From Rugalucina vietnamica (taxonomy: Eukaryota; Mollusca; Bivalvia; Lucinida; Lucinidae): DNA of 64,000 nucleotides. Below are positions 32,885 to 44,189 of the stretch, one piece after another (position 1 is the first letter of the stretch; every line of letters begins with the position of its first letter). The stretch is from contig OZ024871.1 in the NCBI GenBank assembly GCA_964017185.1, positions 63,926,866 through 63,990,865 of the forward strand, in the 5' to 3' direction. A program made the translations under genes and the position numbers. The notes under the pieces were generated by a model. That model made no database searches. It saw nothing but the letters and a program-made list of their open reading frames with translations, and was not told where the DNA came from.

Positions 32885-33035
32885 AAACAATGATCAGGAG
32901 CCGTTATAGGCTAAATCAAATGCCACACCCTAAAACACAGGTAGGAAACAATCAAAATAACTAATGCCCAATGATACATATAGAACATATATGGTTAACA
33001 GAGCGAACAGCTATTTCCAAGGTTGATTATCAGGA
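32885..33035 (-). mobile_element. Diverged Penelope-like terminus
   Basis: AATGATCAGGAGCC, CACACCCTAAAACACAGGTAGG and GCGAACAGCTATTTCC follow the order of AATGATCAGG, CCCACTCCAAAAACCGAGG and CCGAATGAGCAGCTATTTTCCC in the better copies. Probably a different subfamily. Confidence 0.45.
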
Positions 33036-33239
33036 ACCAGAGCTTAAGTAAATAAACGTATGAATATGCACATAAAATGCGCTAATAGTTAAATCGACTC
33101 CAAAACCATAATAAATATACTGAGTTCTACAGCCAACGCAACTCTGTTTTCCTCTCATCTTTTTTATTGGACAATAATGTGAAAACTTTTGTGTCCAATC
33201 ATCATTTAAGTGACTCAAAAATCTTTGTGCGTTATCAAA

Positions 33240-33500
33240 TCTGAGATTTTAGTGCGCATGCGCGGGAGCACGCCCCATGGTACAAAAATGCATTTTCGGT
33301 GCCCCGCGCGCGAGGGCTCGAAATTTTTCAAAACAATTCACACAAATCAAATCTCGGAAGGTCGTCCAATGAGTGAATGGCAATTGCAATGTTTAAACCT
33401 GCTGCTCAACGCCAGAAATTGGCACTGATTTTCAGTACCCGAAAATTGCTTGTTTTAGGCATTCAACGTCACTTGGTGACGTGGTCGACGTCACTGCAGC
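33240..33500 (+). promoter_or_regulatory. Candidate CpG-containing promoter with NRF1 palindrome
   Basis: TGCGCATGCGCG at 33253-33264 is the classic NRF1 site, a hallmark of TATA-less promoters. It is followed by GCCCCGCGCGCGAGGG and by a CRE cluster at 33467-33496 (AACGTCAC, GTGACGTGG, CGACGTCAC). CG density is well above the surroundings. The only nearby frame with a fair start is 33644-33817. Transcription cannot be shown from sequence. Confidence 0.35.
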
Positions 33501-33643
33501 TGTATACCATATGCTTTATTTTGTGTTGGCAACCTAGCCTTATTGAATTAAGTGCATTGCAGTTATGGGAAAATCGTTTTCACTGTGTTTCGCTGGTTTA
33601 GCAAGCAATTCGTCAAAATCGCTGATTTCCTTCATTTATCAAA

Positions 33644-33817
33644 ATGACCCCTTCGCCAGTTTTTACGCAATTGTGGGCGAACGAAAAAAGACTGACGGCT
33701 GAATTTTACAGGTGCTTTCTGAAAATGACTGGGCTACATATATTCGGAATTTTAGATGAATCGACTGAAACCACAAAAAGTTATAAAAAATTTAATGACG
33801 TGTTGCGTTGGCTGTAG
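33644..33817 (+). CDS. Small ORF downstream of the candidate promoter
   Basis: A 57-codon frame, starting MTPSPVFTQLWANEK and ending VLRWL before TAG. The start context is TCAAAATGA, with A at -3. It contains no domain or signal sequence I recognise. It lies about 380 bp beyond the NRF1-like palindrome, so it could be a first exon or a short peptide gene, but at this length it could also occur by chance. An internal TTTTACAG|GT junction (about 33711) could act as a splice site. Reported because its position relative to the promoter-like stretch is suggestive, not because coding is demonstrated. Confidence 0.15.
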   Translation: MTPSPVFTQLWANEKRLTAEFYRCFLKMTGLHIFGILDESTETTKSYKKFNDVLRWL

Positions 33818-34147
33818 AATTCAGTATATAACCATAACAGAAATATCAATATCAATGACGTCACTGTCTGGTTTTCTTTGATTTAAGTAGCATCTGCAAG
33901 ATTACGCAACACTATCTATCACTTGATTATTACGGTGATCCAAACTGGATACAGGTGTATCACAGAACTTACTTTTCCCAGTACGTCACTATGAATCTCC
34001 AGGGCTAACTGTAACATGTGACCAGAACATTCAACCCTCAGAATTTCAATATTCATTTAGTTTATCTTTTAAGAGTTATATACCTTGTATCAAAATAAAG
34101 GAATCCAATGACCATTCCGTTTTTATGAAACAAAACCTTAAGTCTAA

Positions 34148-34673
34148 AGGCCTCGTCAAACATAAGCGAAAATCTCTCGATGCAGACTTGCGGATAATTA
34201 CAAAATAGTTTTAGTTTGTTTGTTTGTTTTTTTTATTGCTTTACATCTCGGTCAACAGCTATATTCATGTCGGGATGTATCAGATTTGGCCATCATCGTC
34301 ATTATATCCTGCTCACATTTGAATATATGTTGTATAGGTTGCATTATATAATGAGGAAAGTCCATTATATGTTGGACCAGGTTCTTTATATTATGGTAGA
34401 CTTACATTATATGATGAGTAAACATCTTTATATTATGGTAGACTTACATTATATGCTGATACAAACTCATTATATCATGTATGTTTCTCATTATATTATG
34501 GGTTATTGTCTTTATGTATCAAGTTGATTATATGGTTCGATAACTTCATTATATGCTAAAACGTCATTATAAGCTGTTAAAGCATAAGTAAGCTGTTAAA
34601 GCAATAAATCGCGATAAAACACAAAACTACACAAGTCTACGTCGAGGGATTTTGCTTATGTGTGACGAGGCTT
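34148..34673. mobile_element. 526-bp MITE with TAA target duplication and minisatellite core
   Basis: Terminal inverted repeats of about 43 bp: AGGCCTCGTCAAACATAAGC at the left, AAGCCTCGTCACACATAAGC read inward from the right. TAA flanks both sides (34145-34147, 34674-34676), pointing to a PIF/Harbinger-type element. Inside are a SINE tail fragment (34213-34280) and a ~21-bp minisatellite (34285-34560) of CATTATATGATG-like units. The 103-codon frame over it (HYIM/LYIM repeats) is a reading of the minisatellite, not a gene. Confidence 0.75.
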
Positions 34674-35335
34674 TAAACACATGAGGATGCAGCTTTAATT
34701 AAATTGCTTTAAGCGGCGTTTGTCCACACAATATGCAATTGTCAGCATTTTTCATTTTCCATACCGATGTACCATGTGAAATGTAACGTGTTCAGGCATC
34801 GATATGCATATGAAAAATATAAATACAGTCTGATATAATGATAAGGTAGGAAGTTCAAGGCTTTGTCATTGTATCTCCTAGATATTGCTGCCAAATTGTC
34901 ATTGCGGAAGTACAAAATGTGTTTGAAATCTCATCTTCTGTCATGTATGATTACATTTTATTTAGCCTATATGCTCGTCTACGTACAACGAGAATGCCAA
35001 ATACCATGCATGATAAACATGGTTATAGGATTATGTGCCAGAAGTAGGAGTGATATACATGTATGCCTCAGAGCTTTATTGATAAAATAACTTACAGACA
35101 TATAAAGGTGTATATTTCCATTGCTAATTGTGTTTATCATCCCTTCAGGTGCATTTTTACGAACCAGCCATCAAATCACTGTGACATAATGAAAAGTTTA
35201 TCATCTCTTTGGATGGAACAATATAGAGGTTCTTACAGAATCTTATGGAACGCCAAAGCTGTCTGATGGTAAGGAATAAAAACATTTGATTCATCATCGT
35301 CATTATATCCTGCTCACATTTGATTATATGTTGTA
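34617..35335 (+). repeat. Inverted duplication, left arm
   Basis: About 720 bp, matching 35880-36846 in inverse once the SINE there is removed. Shared strings include GTCTACGTCGAGGGATTTTG, AATGTAACGTGTTCAGGCAT, ATGCATGATAAACATGG and ATAGAGGTTCTTACAGAATC. The left end lies inside the 526-bp MITE. The equivalent of the SINE target, GCCTCAGAGCTTTATTGATA near 35063, is empty here. Paired 66-75-codon frames come from this duplication. Confidence 0.9.
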
Positions 35336-35640
35336 TAGGTTGCATTATATAATGAGGAAAGTCCATTATATGTTGGACCAGGTTCTTTATATTATGGTAG
35401 ACTTACATTATATGATGAGTAAACATCTTTATATTACGGTAGACTTACATTATATGATGAGTAAACATCTTTATATTATGGTAGACTTACATTATATGCT
35501 GATACAACCTCATTATATCATGTATGTTTCTCATTATATTATGGGTTATTGTCTTTATGTATCAAGTTGATTATATGGTTCGATAACTTCATTATATGCG
35601 CACACGTCATTATATGCGCAAACTTCAATATATGATGTGA
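35290..35640 (+). repeat. ~21-bp minisatellite, second array
   Basis: Nearly identical to 34285-34560 but with one extra 42-bp unit (TATGATGAGTAAACATCTTT plus TATTATGGTAGACTTACAT). The open frame (94 codons of HYIM/LYIM repeats) persists only because 21 is divisible by three. Confidence 0.85.
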
Positions 35641-35660
35641 CAACTACATAATATGATGTG

Positions 35661-35762
<102 letters not shown>

Positions 35763-35879
35763 ATCAGCAGTATGTCCGGTAGTCCTGGCATGTATACAAT
35801 AACTCTCTAAGCGGTGTCAGTGTAATTCTTCTTATCGCAAAATCGTCCACATCTCACATCATACATGTATAATGAAGTT

Positions 35880-36348
35880 TGCGCACTATACAACATAATC
35901 AAATGTGAGCAGGATATAATGACGATGATGAATCAAATGTTTTTATTCCTTTCCATCAGACAGCTTTGGCGTTCCATAAGATTCTGTAAGAACCTCTATA
36001 TTGTTCCATCCAAAGAGATGATTAACTTTTCATAATGTCACAGTCATTTGATGGCTGGTTCGTAAAAATGCACCTGAAGGGATGATAAACACAATTAGCA
36101 ATGGAAATATACACCTTTATATCTGTGTTAGTTGTTTTATCAATAAAGCTCTGAGGGAGCGCGGTGGCGTAGTGGTAGAGCGTCGGACTCCGAATCTTGA
36201 GGTCCTGGGTTCGAACCCCACAAGCGTCATCGTGTTGTGTCCTTGAGCAAGGCACATCTACTCCCTACAGTACTGGTTAAACCCAGGAAGCGATGGCTCC
36301 GTCCCGACATGACTGAAAAATTGTTGACTGGGACGTTAAGCCTCAACA

Positions 36349-36389
<41 letters not shown>

Positions 36390-36846
36390 AAGCTCTGAGG
36401 CATACATGTATATCACTCTCACTTCTGGCACATAATCCTTCAACCATGTTTATCATGCATGGTATTTGGCATTCTCGTTGTAGACGAGCATATAGGCTAA
36501 ATAAAATGTAATCATACATGACAGAAGATGAGATTTCAAACACATTTTGTACTTCCGCAATGACAATTTGGCAGCAATATCTAGGAGATACAATGACAAA
36601 GCCTTGAACTTCCTACCTTATCATTATATCAGACTGTATTTATATTTTTCATATGCATATCGATGCCTGAACACGTTACATTTCACATGGTACATCGGTA
36701 TGGAAAATGAAAAATGCTGACAATTGCATATTGTGTGGACAAACGCCGCTTAAAGCAATTGAATTAAAGCTGCATCCTAATGTGTTTAAAGCCTCGTCAC
36801 ACATAAGCAAAATCCCTCGACGTAGACTTGTGTAGTTTTGTGTTTC
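35880..36846 (-). repeat. Inverted duplication, right arm
   Basis: Inverse of 34617-35335, interrupted by the SINE at 36157-36385. It ends inside a copy of the MITE terminus (AAAGCCTCGTCACACATAAG at about 36787). The spacer between the arms is about 550 bp and holds the minisatellite and GATA tracts. Confidence 0.9.
36157..36385 (+). mobile_element. Young tRNA-derived SINE with 15-bp target duplication
   Basis: Intact structure. The tRNA-like head holds the A-box GTGGCGTAGTGGTAGAGCG and B-box GGGTTCGAACCCCAC. The core CCTTGAGCAAGGCAC is of the type shared by several animal SINE families. The 3' part runs GGCTCCGTCCCGACATGAC and GACTGGGACGTTAAGCCTCA, ending in a poly(A) run of about 35-45 bases. 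The perfect duplication AATAAAGCTCTGAGG lies at 36142-36156 and 36386-36400. The tail would be supplied by partner-LINE reverse transcription. Confidence 0.92.
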
Positions 36847-36849
36847 TAC

Positions 36850-39525
36850 TCGCGGTAACATTTTTTGGGATTATGACCCCAGAGTATATGTGTATTAAAA
36901 CTGCCCCAACCCCTATTATACACTCTGTATTGATTTTTCTTTTCGAGTCCCTACCTGTATTCAGACGCATTGCCAGTTCAACGAGTTTACTTGCCCCTTA
37001 TCAATAATAAGCAAGCTTATATTTACCAGAACACAAGGATGAAGGTCTTTAAGCGGAACAAAGTATAATTAAATAAGTGTGTCTCGTTTAAAATAAAGGA
37101 TCGAGATAAAATGGTGGCACACATATGGAACTCAAATTTAAAGAAAATATATTCAATAGATAAACGCGCATCATTTCTCAAACAATACGTGTTTTATGGT
37201 ATACACATGTATACCAAACAGATAAATGATATTGATAAATGATAAATGCTATAGTTTTGGAAATGCCCTTCACATAACCTTTCAGAATATTTTGAGATTA
37301 GGCTGCATTAAAAGAACGCCATCGTTATATTCCTTTCTATTCCAGTTCAAAGAAACATTTTGCTGTAGTTATGACTCTTTTATTGTAATTCATTCGAATA
37401 TAATACCGTTTTACTTTCTATTCTTATTTAATTCATTATCTAGCTGCGTCACCAAGACTAAAAGATTACTATGAACGTGGGTCGCTGAGTTCTGCTGTTT
37501 GTTGTGCTTAACTGACTTAATCAGAAGGTCATCTGTGCCAGACCATTGATATATACACATGGAAAAAGTTATGCAAAACCCGATCTTTTAGGGTTGTTGA
37601 ATACAGATTTCGAAACACTATTGACTAGACACGAAACAAATGTGAAGTCAACATGCTTATCGGGAATTGAAGATTGTCGTATGTAATTGTTAGAATTGTG
37701 GTTTCTCGAACTAGTACCATTGTAGAACTACACAATGAGCACATAATTGTCGGAAATATCCATGCTTTCAGTGAGCATTGACCACGATTTTAATGAACCC
37801 GTCTGCGTCTGCTGCTTTGATAATGTAGTCATATGTCTTGTGATCTTATCATGGTTTTGTAGAAGTTCTCAATTATAATCTATCAAAACCAAACTAGAAA
37901 GTGATAATTTCTCAAATAAAAATAACGTTTAATAGTTAAGGCGTTCCCTTACTTTTCTTCTGAGTATTATAAAACACTACATAAAGTACTCACCTCGGTT
38001 TGAAGTAGGTAAAAGAAAAGGAAATCTAAACAAAATTTACTAAATAAAAAAAACTCACATACAAACAAAACACAAAAAGTAAAGATATGTGTATGTCCAT
38101 TAGTTATTTGCAACTACTTACTGTCAGTCTGATCTATATAGTATTTCACTTATTGGAGAAGTAATAAAGTGGCATGCTCACAGTACTGCAATGGTTATGT
38201 ACCTTTCGATTAGAAGATTATGAGGTAGAGTCAATGGCTGTATACATGGCCTGGATGCCAGGCTACTTGGTGAGCAGAAAATATACTTTATATCCTAAAA
38301 CATGAGGTTAACTCATTGTGTTTGAACTCCTCCATAAATAAATGACGTTAACTGTCAAAGAAATCGCAAAATACTACTCAATGTGACAAATAGTATAAGA
38401 TGAAATTATCACAAACACGGGCGTTGTGCATGTATACTGATCAGCTCTGTGTGTGACATGGCAGTCTGCTAATACACATTCTGTGGTTGTCCCCCTCAAC
38501 GGGACGTAAAGTAATAGAACGGCCACCTGATGCCTCCAATTGCTGAGTGACTGAACAACTGAGTACAGTAGATTGTTTCATTAAATGTTTTATGACATGT
38601 TTTGTCCAAAAGCATATTATTTGCACTAAAATATGACTTATTCTTTAAATATCATAACTTTGCTGGTATGGTATGTCTTATGATGAAACATGCTTTAAAT
38701 ATGGATACAAAAATCCAAGTATAAGGCAAATAAAACAATAAAAAAAGTGTATCAGTTACGACAAAAACATACTGTCTATATATCTTCTGCTATGGTACAC
38801 TTTTATTGATGGTTTTACTGCTTCTTATTTTTTCAACGAATCATTCTACTAGATAATGTATGCAAATCTAAAGGATAGCTAATGACAACATCAAATGCCA
38901 TGTTACTTTTTATATACCGTGATAGTTATGTTACGGTAGATAAAACCGTTATATTTAGTTTGCATATTAGTTTCCCCTCATGATATGCCATAAAATATGA
39001 TTGTTTTAGAGCAGTAATTGTGTCTAGTCTTTGTCATGAAATAAGACGTGCTATGACATTTTTGTGAAATGACTTTAAATTCTCACAACTATGGTGACCG
39101 AATTTTTGAGAGGCGTATATGCATGTGAAATAATGCGTTTTGAAAATAAAACTAATACATGTTCTATGAATAAATTAAAATATACATTTGGTAAATACAT
39201 TATTTTACGAATAAATATGTGAATAAACAAACATATTATTGACGGAATATTCAGGATGAAAAATCGATTTGCCTCACACCGCATTCGACTAGTTTTATCA
39301 AGATGCGAAAGATATTAAGAAATTCTATTTATAGTTTCCTGACAATAAAATGACAATTAAACAAAAGCACAGATGTGCTTATCAGCATGTAATGTGCAGC
39401 AAATGGCGATAAGTTTTCGAATTCATCTGTTTTTATCATTCACATTTTGCGTAATAAAGTGATAATGTTGTTCTGCTTATTGCAACTGTCAATATGCATT
39501 AAGAAACTTTAACTTTTATGTTTTG
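36850..39525. other. 2.7-kb stretch without identified features
   Basis: AT-rich, unique-looking. Frames up to 82 codons (37226-37474) show no domain. No repeats shared with the rest of the window were noticed. Single exons of a spliced gene could escape notice here. Confidence 0.45.
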
Positions 39526-39529
39526 GAGT

Positions 39530-39745
39530 CGAGTTTTTGTGCTGTTTGAACCTTTTGTACGTGTTCATAGTTTTAGTTAAGTTCGGATAAATGAGTGGCC
39601 GCTTATTGGGAAACCCGGCTTACGATATGTTCTCTAAGTATAAGTACCTAATTGTCAATTTGTTTGTTTCCCACCTCGGTTTTTGAAGTGGGAATTTCTT
39701 TCTGACTGTGCTTTTTCCTGATCATTGCCTACTTGTACCTTTTAA
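39530..39745 (+). mobile_element. Penelope-like 3' terminus, solo fragment
   Basis: TTTAGTTAAGTTCGG, GAGTGGCCGCTTATTGGG, CCCACCTCGGTTTTTG and GATCATTGCCTACTTGTACC match the other termini. Confidence 0.8.
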
Positions 39746-39908
39746 GGTGTAGCAGATCAAACGGACGCAGAGTCAACTTTCCTGTTCCAAACATGACCGG
39801 CAGGACCTCAAACATATATTCATTGACGATCCAGGGATTGATCTTAGTATACATAATACGTTGTATTTGGTTCCCTCAGCATCTCTTTATTTACATAATT
39901 ACATTATT

Positions 39909-40130
39909 TTTGTCATGGTCGGTGCTTTCTTTCCAAACACTCGCTTTCTAGCCGTGCTTATTATAGAGAGAGGTCGCAAGAATGCTTAAGCTGATTGCTG
40001 GATCATTTCCGTGAAACACTGCTTCGCAAATATCTACTTTAAACCCAATGACAACATTTAGAAGAAAGTGATAGCACAACCATAAAAGTTGCTTGCAGTA
40101 GCTGAGTTGGAATGGCCAAAAGTAATATAT
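39909..40130 (+). repeat. ~200-bp dispersed repeat, copy 1
   Basis: TGTCATGGTCGGTGCTTTCT, AAACACTCGCTTTCTAGCCG, GGTCGCAAGAATGCTTAAGC, ATGACAACATTTAGAAGAAA and GAGTTGGAATGGCCAAAAGT recur in direct orientation at 43714-43909. Confidence 0.85.
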
Positions 40131-40314
40131 ACAAAATGGTTATTATCACGAGGGAACGTTTGATTTCGAGGGCGTTGGCTTTTTTCTGATTTATGGATTG
40201 GGTTTGTATATGTACGTTTATAAATGTCTAAAATAGCCAATTCAAGAGAAAGCTTAAGATAGTATTTTCATTACAGGCAAATCCTTACTGCATCATCTTT
40301 TAATAGACATTTTT

Positions 40315-40560
40315 CACTTTTGAACGTAAATGCTGCTGGCGCTTGCGGTTACGACTTTGTGTGTGATGGGCGACGACTCGTGAGGGCATATTTGAGACGA
40401 AGGCGAGGGGCGATATGAAGAATTACTGTGTGTATTAAATGAGACACGCAAAAAACGAAATTGTCCAAGACGCCTAGCTGAATAGTTCAGTAGGTAGAGA
40501 GTAAGACATAGGATCGAAAGGTCCTGGGTTCGAGTCCGGGTAGGACAAAAATTATTTTTC
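40315..40560 (+). mobile_element. Element with 3'-placed tRNA-like part, copy 1
   Basis: Shared with 42958-43235 (inverted). A ~150-bp leader (TTTGAACGTAA, CTGCTGGCGCTTGCGG, CGACTCGTGAGGGCATATTT, GATATGAAGAATTACT) precedes a tRNA-like segment with A box (TAGTTCAGTAGGTAGAGAG) and B box (GGGTTCGAGTCCGGGT), then a pyrimidine-rich tail. In ordinary SINEs the tRNA part comes first; here it follows the leader. Confidence 0.65.
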
Positions 40561-40599
40561 CTTTTCTTTGTTTCTTCCTTTTTTCGCACCTGCCCAGCG

Positions 40600-40935
40600 A
40601 AATGATTAATACAAACTTTGTAGTGCTTTTAATATTGTTTGATGCTTCATGCCAAGTTACAAAATCATAGGCCTTCTGGTTCTGGAGAAGAAACATTTTA
40701 ACGGTTTTTGCTATTTATAGCCAAGGCGGCCATCTTGGTCATGTGACCTGGTCCATTTATGCAAATTTCGTTCCCCCTTCCTAAGAATGCTCCGCAAACA
40801 GTTTTAACTTTGATTGGCCAAACTGTTTCAGAGAAGAAGATCATGGTAATTGTTGACAGACGACGACGGACGGACGACGGGGCATGGTCATCCTATAAGC
40901 TCACTTTTTGAGCCGAAGGGCTCATGTGAGCTAAA
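40600..40935 (+). mobile_element. Bivalve-type dispersed repeat
   Basis: CATGCCAAGTTACAAAATCA, TTCTGGAGAAGAA, GGCGGCCATCTTGGTCATGT, ATGCAAATTTCGTTCC, TTTCAGAGAAGAAG, TGTTGACAGACGACGACGG, GGACGACGG and GTGAGCTAAAA. I remember this order from repeats abundant in bivalve genomes (from memory, no search made). It is the main taxonomic clue in the window. Confidence 0.65.
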
Positions 40936-41035
40936 ACTAGGTATACCCCTGCATACTCAAGTTTTGCTTTATAAAAGCGTTGTTCAATGGGGTAAACATG
41001 TCACGGACACGTTATCCTGATGAGGATAACAGACC
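40936..41035 (+). mobile_element. Hairpin-plus-TATA repeat, tail-only copy
   Basis: TAGGTATACCCCTGCATACTC, CTTTATAAAAGCGTTG and CACGGACACGTTATCCTGATG match the part right of the hairpin in the full copies; the hairpin itself is missing. GTTATCC / GGATAAC gives a small stem at 41009-41028. Confidence 0.7.
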
Positions 41036-41689
41036 ATGCTCAATATTAGTTAAAATGTGTCAAAACGTTGTAAGGCGTAGAATAAAAAAAAACTGCACAT
41101 AAAATTAAAGATCAACTAAATGTTTCAAATCGTAAATCTTGCCATGTTTACATGTAAAAGAAATTCTGTGTGTTCACGAAAAACATGTGAAATGTAGCTA
41201 AACAGAACCAATGTACGTATATACATGCACCAGTATGTTGAAAGTCACATGGCGATAACAAATAGTTGATAGTTGTTTTCCCACCAACAGTTATCGTCAT
41301 ATGCAGACGGGATCTCGGTTTATAGTGTCACCATAAAGCCATGGGCAGCTCAGAATTGAACTAGCGATCCCTAGTTATACACACGAGTGTCAAAAAATAA
41401 TATTCTGCACTGGAAGCTGTTTTATTCGCGCCAAGCATTTGTAAGGCCGACTCGCGTTGAACGCGTAATGTATCTTTTATGGCAATCATGACAGTTGATG
41501 ATGCGATTTTGTAAACATGTCGTGTCAAAGGCCACTTCTGGTTCATTGTTCCATTAGAATCAGACAGTTAAACGGGAAGACAACAATAATCATTGTTACC
41601 ATTGCATATGATAACATTGTTTACGATTTATATGTTTAATTGCTGTCTGGATTTCTTTATTTTTGCCTTTTACCAATGCATATAGGTTT
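41036..41689. other. No gene seen
   Basis: Unique-looking DNA; a 61-codon minus-strand frame (41361-41546) is unrecognised. Confidence 0.45.
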
Positions 41690-41895
41690 TCAGTTTTTAT
41701 TTATTTTATTTTTTTTTTGTCCCAGTCAACATTTTTTTCAGTCATGTCGGGACGGAGCCAACACTTCCTGGGTTTAACCAGTTAGTAAGGAGTTAATGTG
41801 TCTTGCTCAAGGACACAACACGGCTGGCGCCTGTGGGGATCGAAACCAGGACCTCTCAGGAGTCAGACGCCCTACCACTACGCCACCGCGCTCCC
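41690..41895 (-). mobile_element. tRNA-derived SINE, second full copy
   Basis: Minus-strand copy of the family at 36157-36385: GGAGCGCGGTGGCGTAGTGG, GGTTTCGATCCCCAC (B box), TCCTTGAGCAAGACACA, GGCTCCGTCCCGACATGAC, GTTGACTGGGAC and an A-rich tail. More diverged, with no clear target duplication. Confidence 0.88.
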
Positions 41896-42002
41896 TAATA
41901 ATTTTGTACCAGTCTTATATCAACTACATGTACGTATTTATTCTCGACATGTGATTTTACGAAGCGACTGACTGAACCACTGCGACATGAAGTCATCTAC
42001 GG

Positions 42003-42064
42003 AACTTGCGTGCGTGCGTGCGCGCGCGCGCGCGCGCGCGCACGTGTGTGTGTGTGTGTGTGTG
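42003..42064. repeat. Alternating purine-pyrimidine tract (GC/GT)n
   Basis: GTGC repeats pass into (CG)n and then (TG)n, about 60 bp of unbroken alternation. Such tracts can adopt Z-DNA under negative supercoiling. Confidence 0.95.
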
Positions 42065-42955
42065 CTCGCATAAAGAATATTGTCGTCCTGTTTTAGGGTT
42101 AAGCAAGATACGTTATGAAAAAACGAACTGTATGTTTCTATAAACATTCATTTTCTTGAAAATAATACTGTTTTAGTTTGAAGTTTAATTATATTTATTT
42201 GAATTCAACCAGATAAACATCACGCATAATTCAAGAGAATAAAAGAGGATCAGAAAGAAAGCCTTTGACTTGGAAAAAACATCCCAAAAATCGTAATTAT
42301 CGAATTCAAAATGCTGAAATATTGTGGAAGGTCTACAAAACCTCAACTTATTTCTATGTCTATGCCAAATGTAGCTAGGATATCGCACTTATGACTTGCA
42401 GATGATTGTCTAATGGACTCAAAACGAAACATCAACCGTATAAATAACATCAAGATTTCGAGTATCTGTTTGAAGTACATGTATAAACATGCCAAAATAA
42501 ATTATGTTCTCTCACGAGACAGCACGTGGAACTGTAGGTCTTACACCTAATAAATATACATAAATCTTTACATGTACACTATACAGTGTACTGTTTGAGT
42601 TAGTGCCTACGTCCGCGGAAAACATTTTTAAGTCGTTCAGGGTGGCTATCCTTATCCTAGCCACATTATGCCTGTACAAGCCTTCAGTATATTCATATTT
42701 TCATGTCTCCCAGAAAGAAATATTGACGTGAGGATAGATCAGCTCTTATACCAAAAATACGATCGAGCTCCCAATGCAAGAGAAAACATACATGTGGGCT
42801 GCCGTCTCAAACTTCAATTCCTTTACGATTTAAGAATTTAATGTAGTAGGGCATTTCAAGATTCTTGCATTTGCCAAAAAATATAATCAGCTGATAATAT
42901 ATGTTTTATTTCCAAAGCTTTTTTTGTCACAAGAGAGACAAATAAAGAAAAGAAA
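42065..42955. other. No gene seen
   Basis: AT-rich unique DNA; the 67-codon minus-strand frame (42185-42388) is unrecognised. Confidence 0.45.
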
Positions 42956-42957
42956 AA

Positions 42958-43235
42958 AGTGATGCGTCCGGGACTCGAACCCAGCACCTTTCGCTTTCAA
43001 TTCTAAGCACGCTACCTACTGAGCTACACAGCTACACGTCCTAGACTATTTCAGTTTTTGACTCTCTTATTTAATTCGTCTTCGTCGGGCTATTGGTAGT
43101 TTTGACTAAGTAATTCTTCATATCGTCCCTCGTCTTCGTCTCAAATATGCCCTCACGAGTCGTTCCCCATCACACGGAAATTCATAACCGCAAGCGCCAG
43201 CAGCAGTTACGTTCAAAAGTGAAAAATGTCTAATA
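42958..43235 (-). mobile_element. Element with 3'-placed tRNA-like part, copy 2
   Basis: Inverse of 40315-40560 with the leader about 40 bp longer (CCCGACGAAGACGAATTAAA between leader and tRNA-like part). On the minus strand the B box is GGGTTCGAGTCCCGG and the A box TAGCTCAGTAGGTAGCG. Both copies end in ACATTTTTCACTTTTGAACG. Confidence 0.65.
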
Positions 43236-43713
43236 TGGGGCTCAACGAGCAAACTACACATTGAAGATACAAATCAAAAAAGAAGAAAAATGTCTTCATC
43301 ATTCTGAGTGAAAGCTCCACGTTCCAAACGTCACCACCATTGTTCAATTGTTCGCATAGACAACGAAAAGTTTTCTCGATACAAATATCAACTGACGTAA
43401 TTAGTATATCTTTGACGCAGCACGGTTTTTGCATGGTTTCACACTGTAATTATTAATTGAACAACAATCAACAGCTGTAATTACCATCAACTGATCTATT
43501 GTTTGTTGATTGTAATAATTTATGTGCTTGTTAGCTCGCATACTTGGAAGGTGAATATTTACCATGCTTTCCATTCCAGCATCAACCAAATAGCTATAAT
43601 GGGAACTCTATATATTAAGTAAAAGGTACTGGAAACCAGTGTGGTAGTGCATAGTTTCTTTGATCTCAAAATATTGAAGCTAAGGCAAACTTCACTATCT
43701 ACCTTTCTATTTA

Positions 43714-43909
43714 TTTTTGTCATGGTCGGTGCTTTCTTTCCAAACACTCGCTTTCTAGCCGTGCGTATTATACACAGCGGTCGCAAGAATGCTTAAGCCG
43801 ATTTCTGTGTCATATCTACTTTTAACTCCAATGACAACATTTAGAAGAAAGTGAAAGCACAACCATAAAAGTTGTCTGCTGTAGCTGAGTTGGAATGGCC
43901 AAAAGTAAT
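43714..43909 (+). repeat. ~200-bp dispersed repeat, copy 2
   Basis: Direct copy of 39909-40130. The two copies bracket a 3.6-kb segment that also contains the inverted pair 40315-40560 / 42958-43235. Confidence 0.85.
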
Positions 43910-43920
43910 ATTTAAGAAAC

Positions 43921-44060
43921 GAATTTCATTTTTCTGGTGTTCATGGAGCTATGAACCGCAGTGGGTCGGGTGCAAAATGAATGAACCCCGAAGGAGTTCA
44001 TGTAAGCTTTGCTAGCGACCCATATGCGGTTCATAGCTCCATGAACAACAGAAAAATTAA
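43921..44060. repeat. Foldback hairpin, ~140 bp
   Basis: TTCATGGAGCTATGAACCGC at the left pairs with GCGGTTCATAGCTCCATGAA at the right, a perfect 20-bp core extended by ATTTTTCTG / CAGAAAAATT and by GGGTCG / CGACCC. The 82-codon frame starting at 43981 overlaps the stem. Confidence 0.85.
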
Positions 44061-44189
44061 AGTCATTGCTTATATTTACATTCATTTCTCTCTATCGCTT
44101 GTAGAAAAGTCACCAAGGCGGTCACATTTACAAACAAACAAAGAATCTACACACAGTGGGTGTTCAAACAGCGGAACGGCGTCGACGTT

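Noticed and set aside
34216-35570. Open frames of 94-103 codons with repeated HYIM/LYIM motifs
   Set aside because: They read a 21-bp minisatellite; openness follows from a unit length divisible by three.
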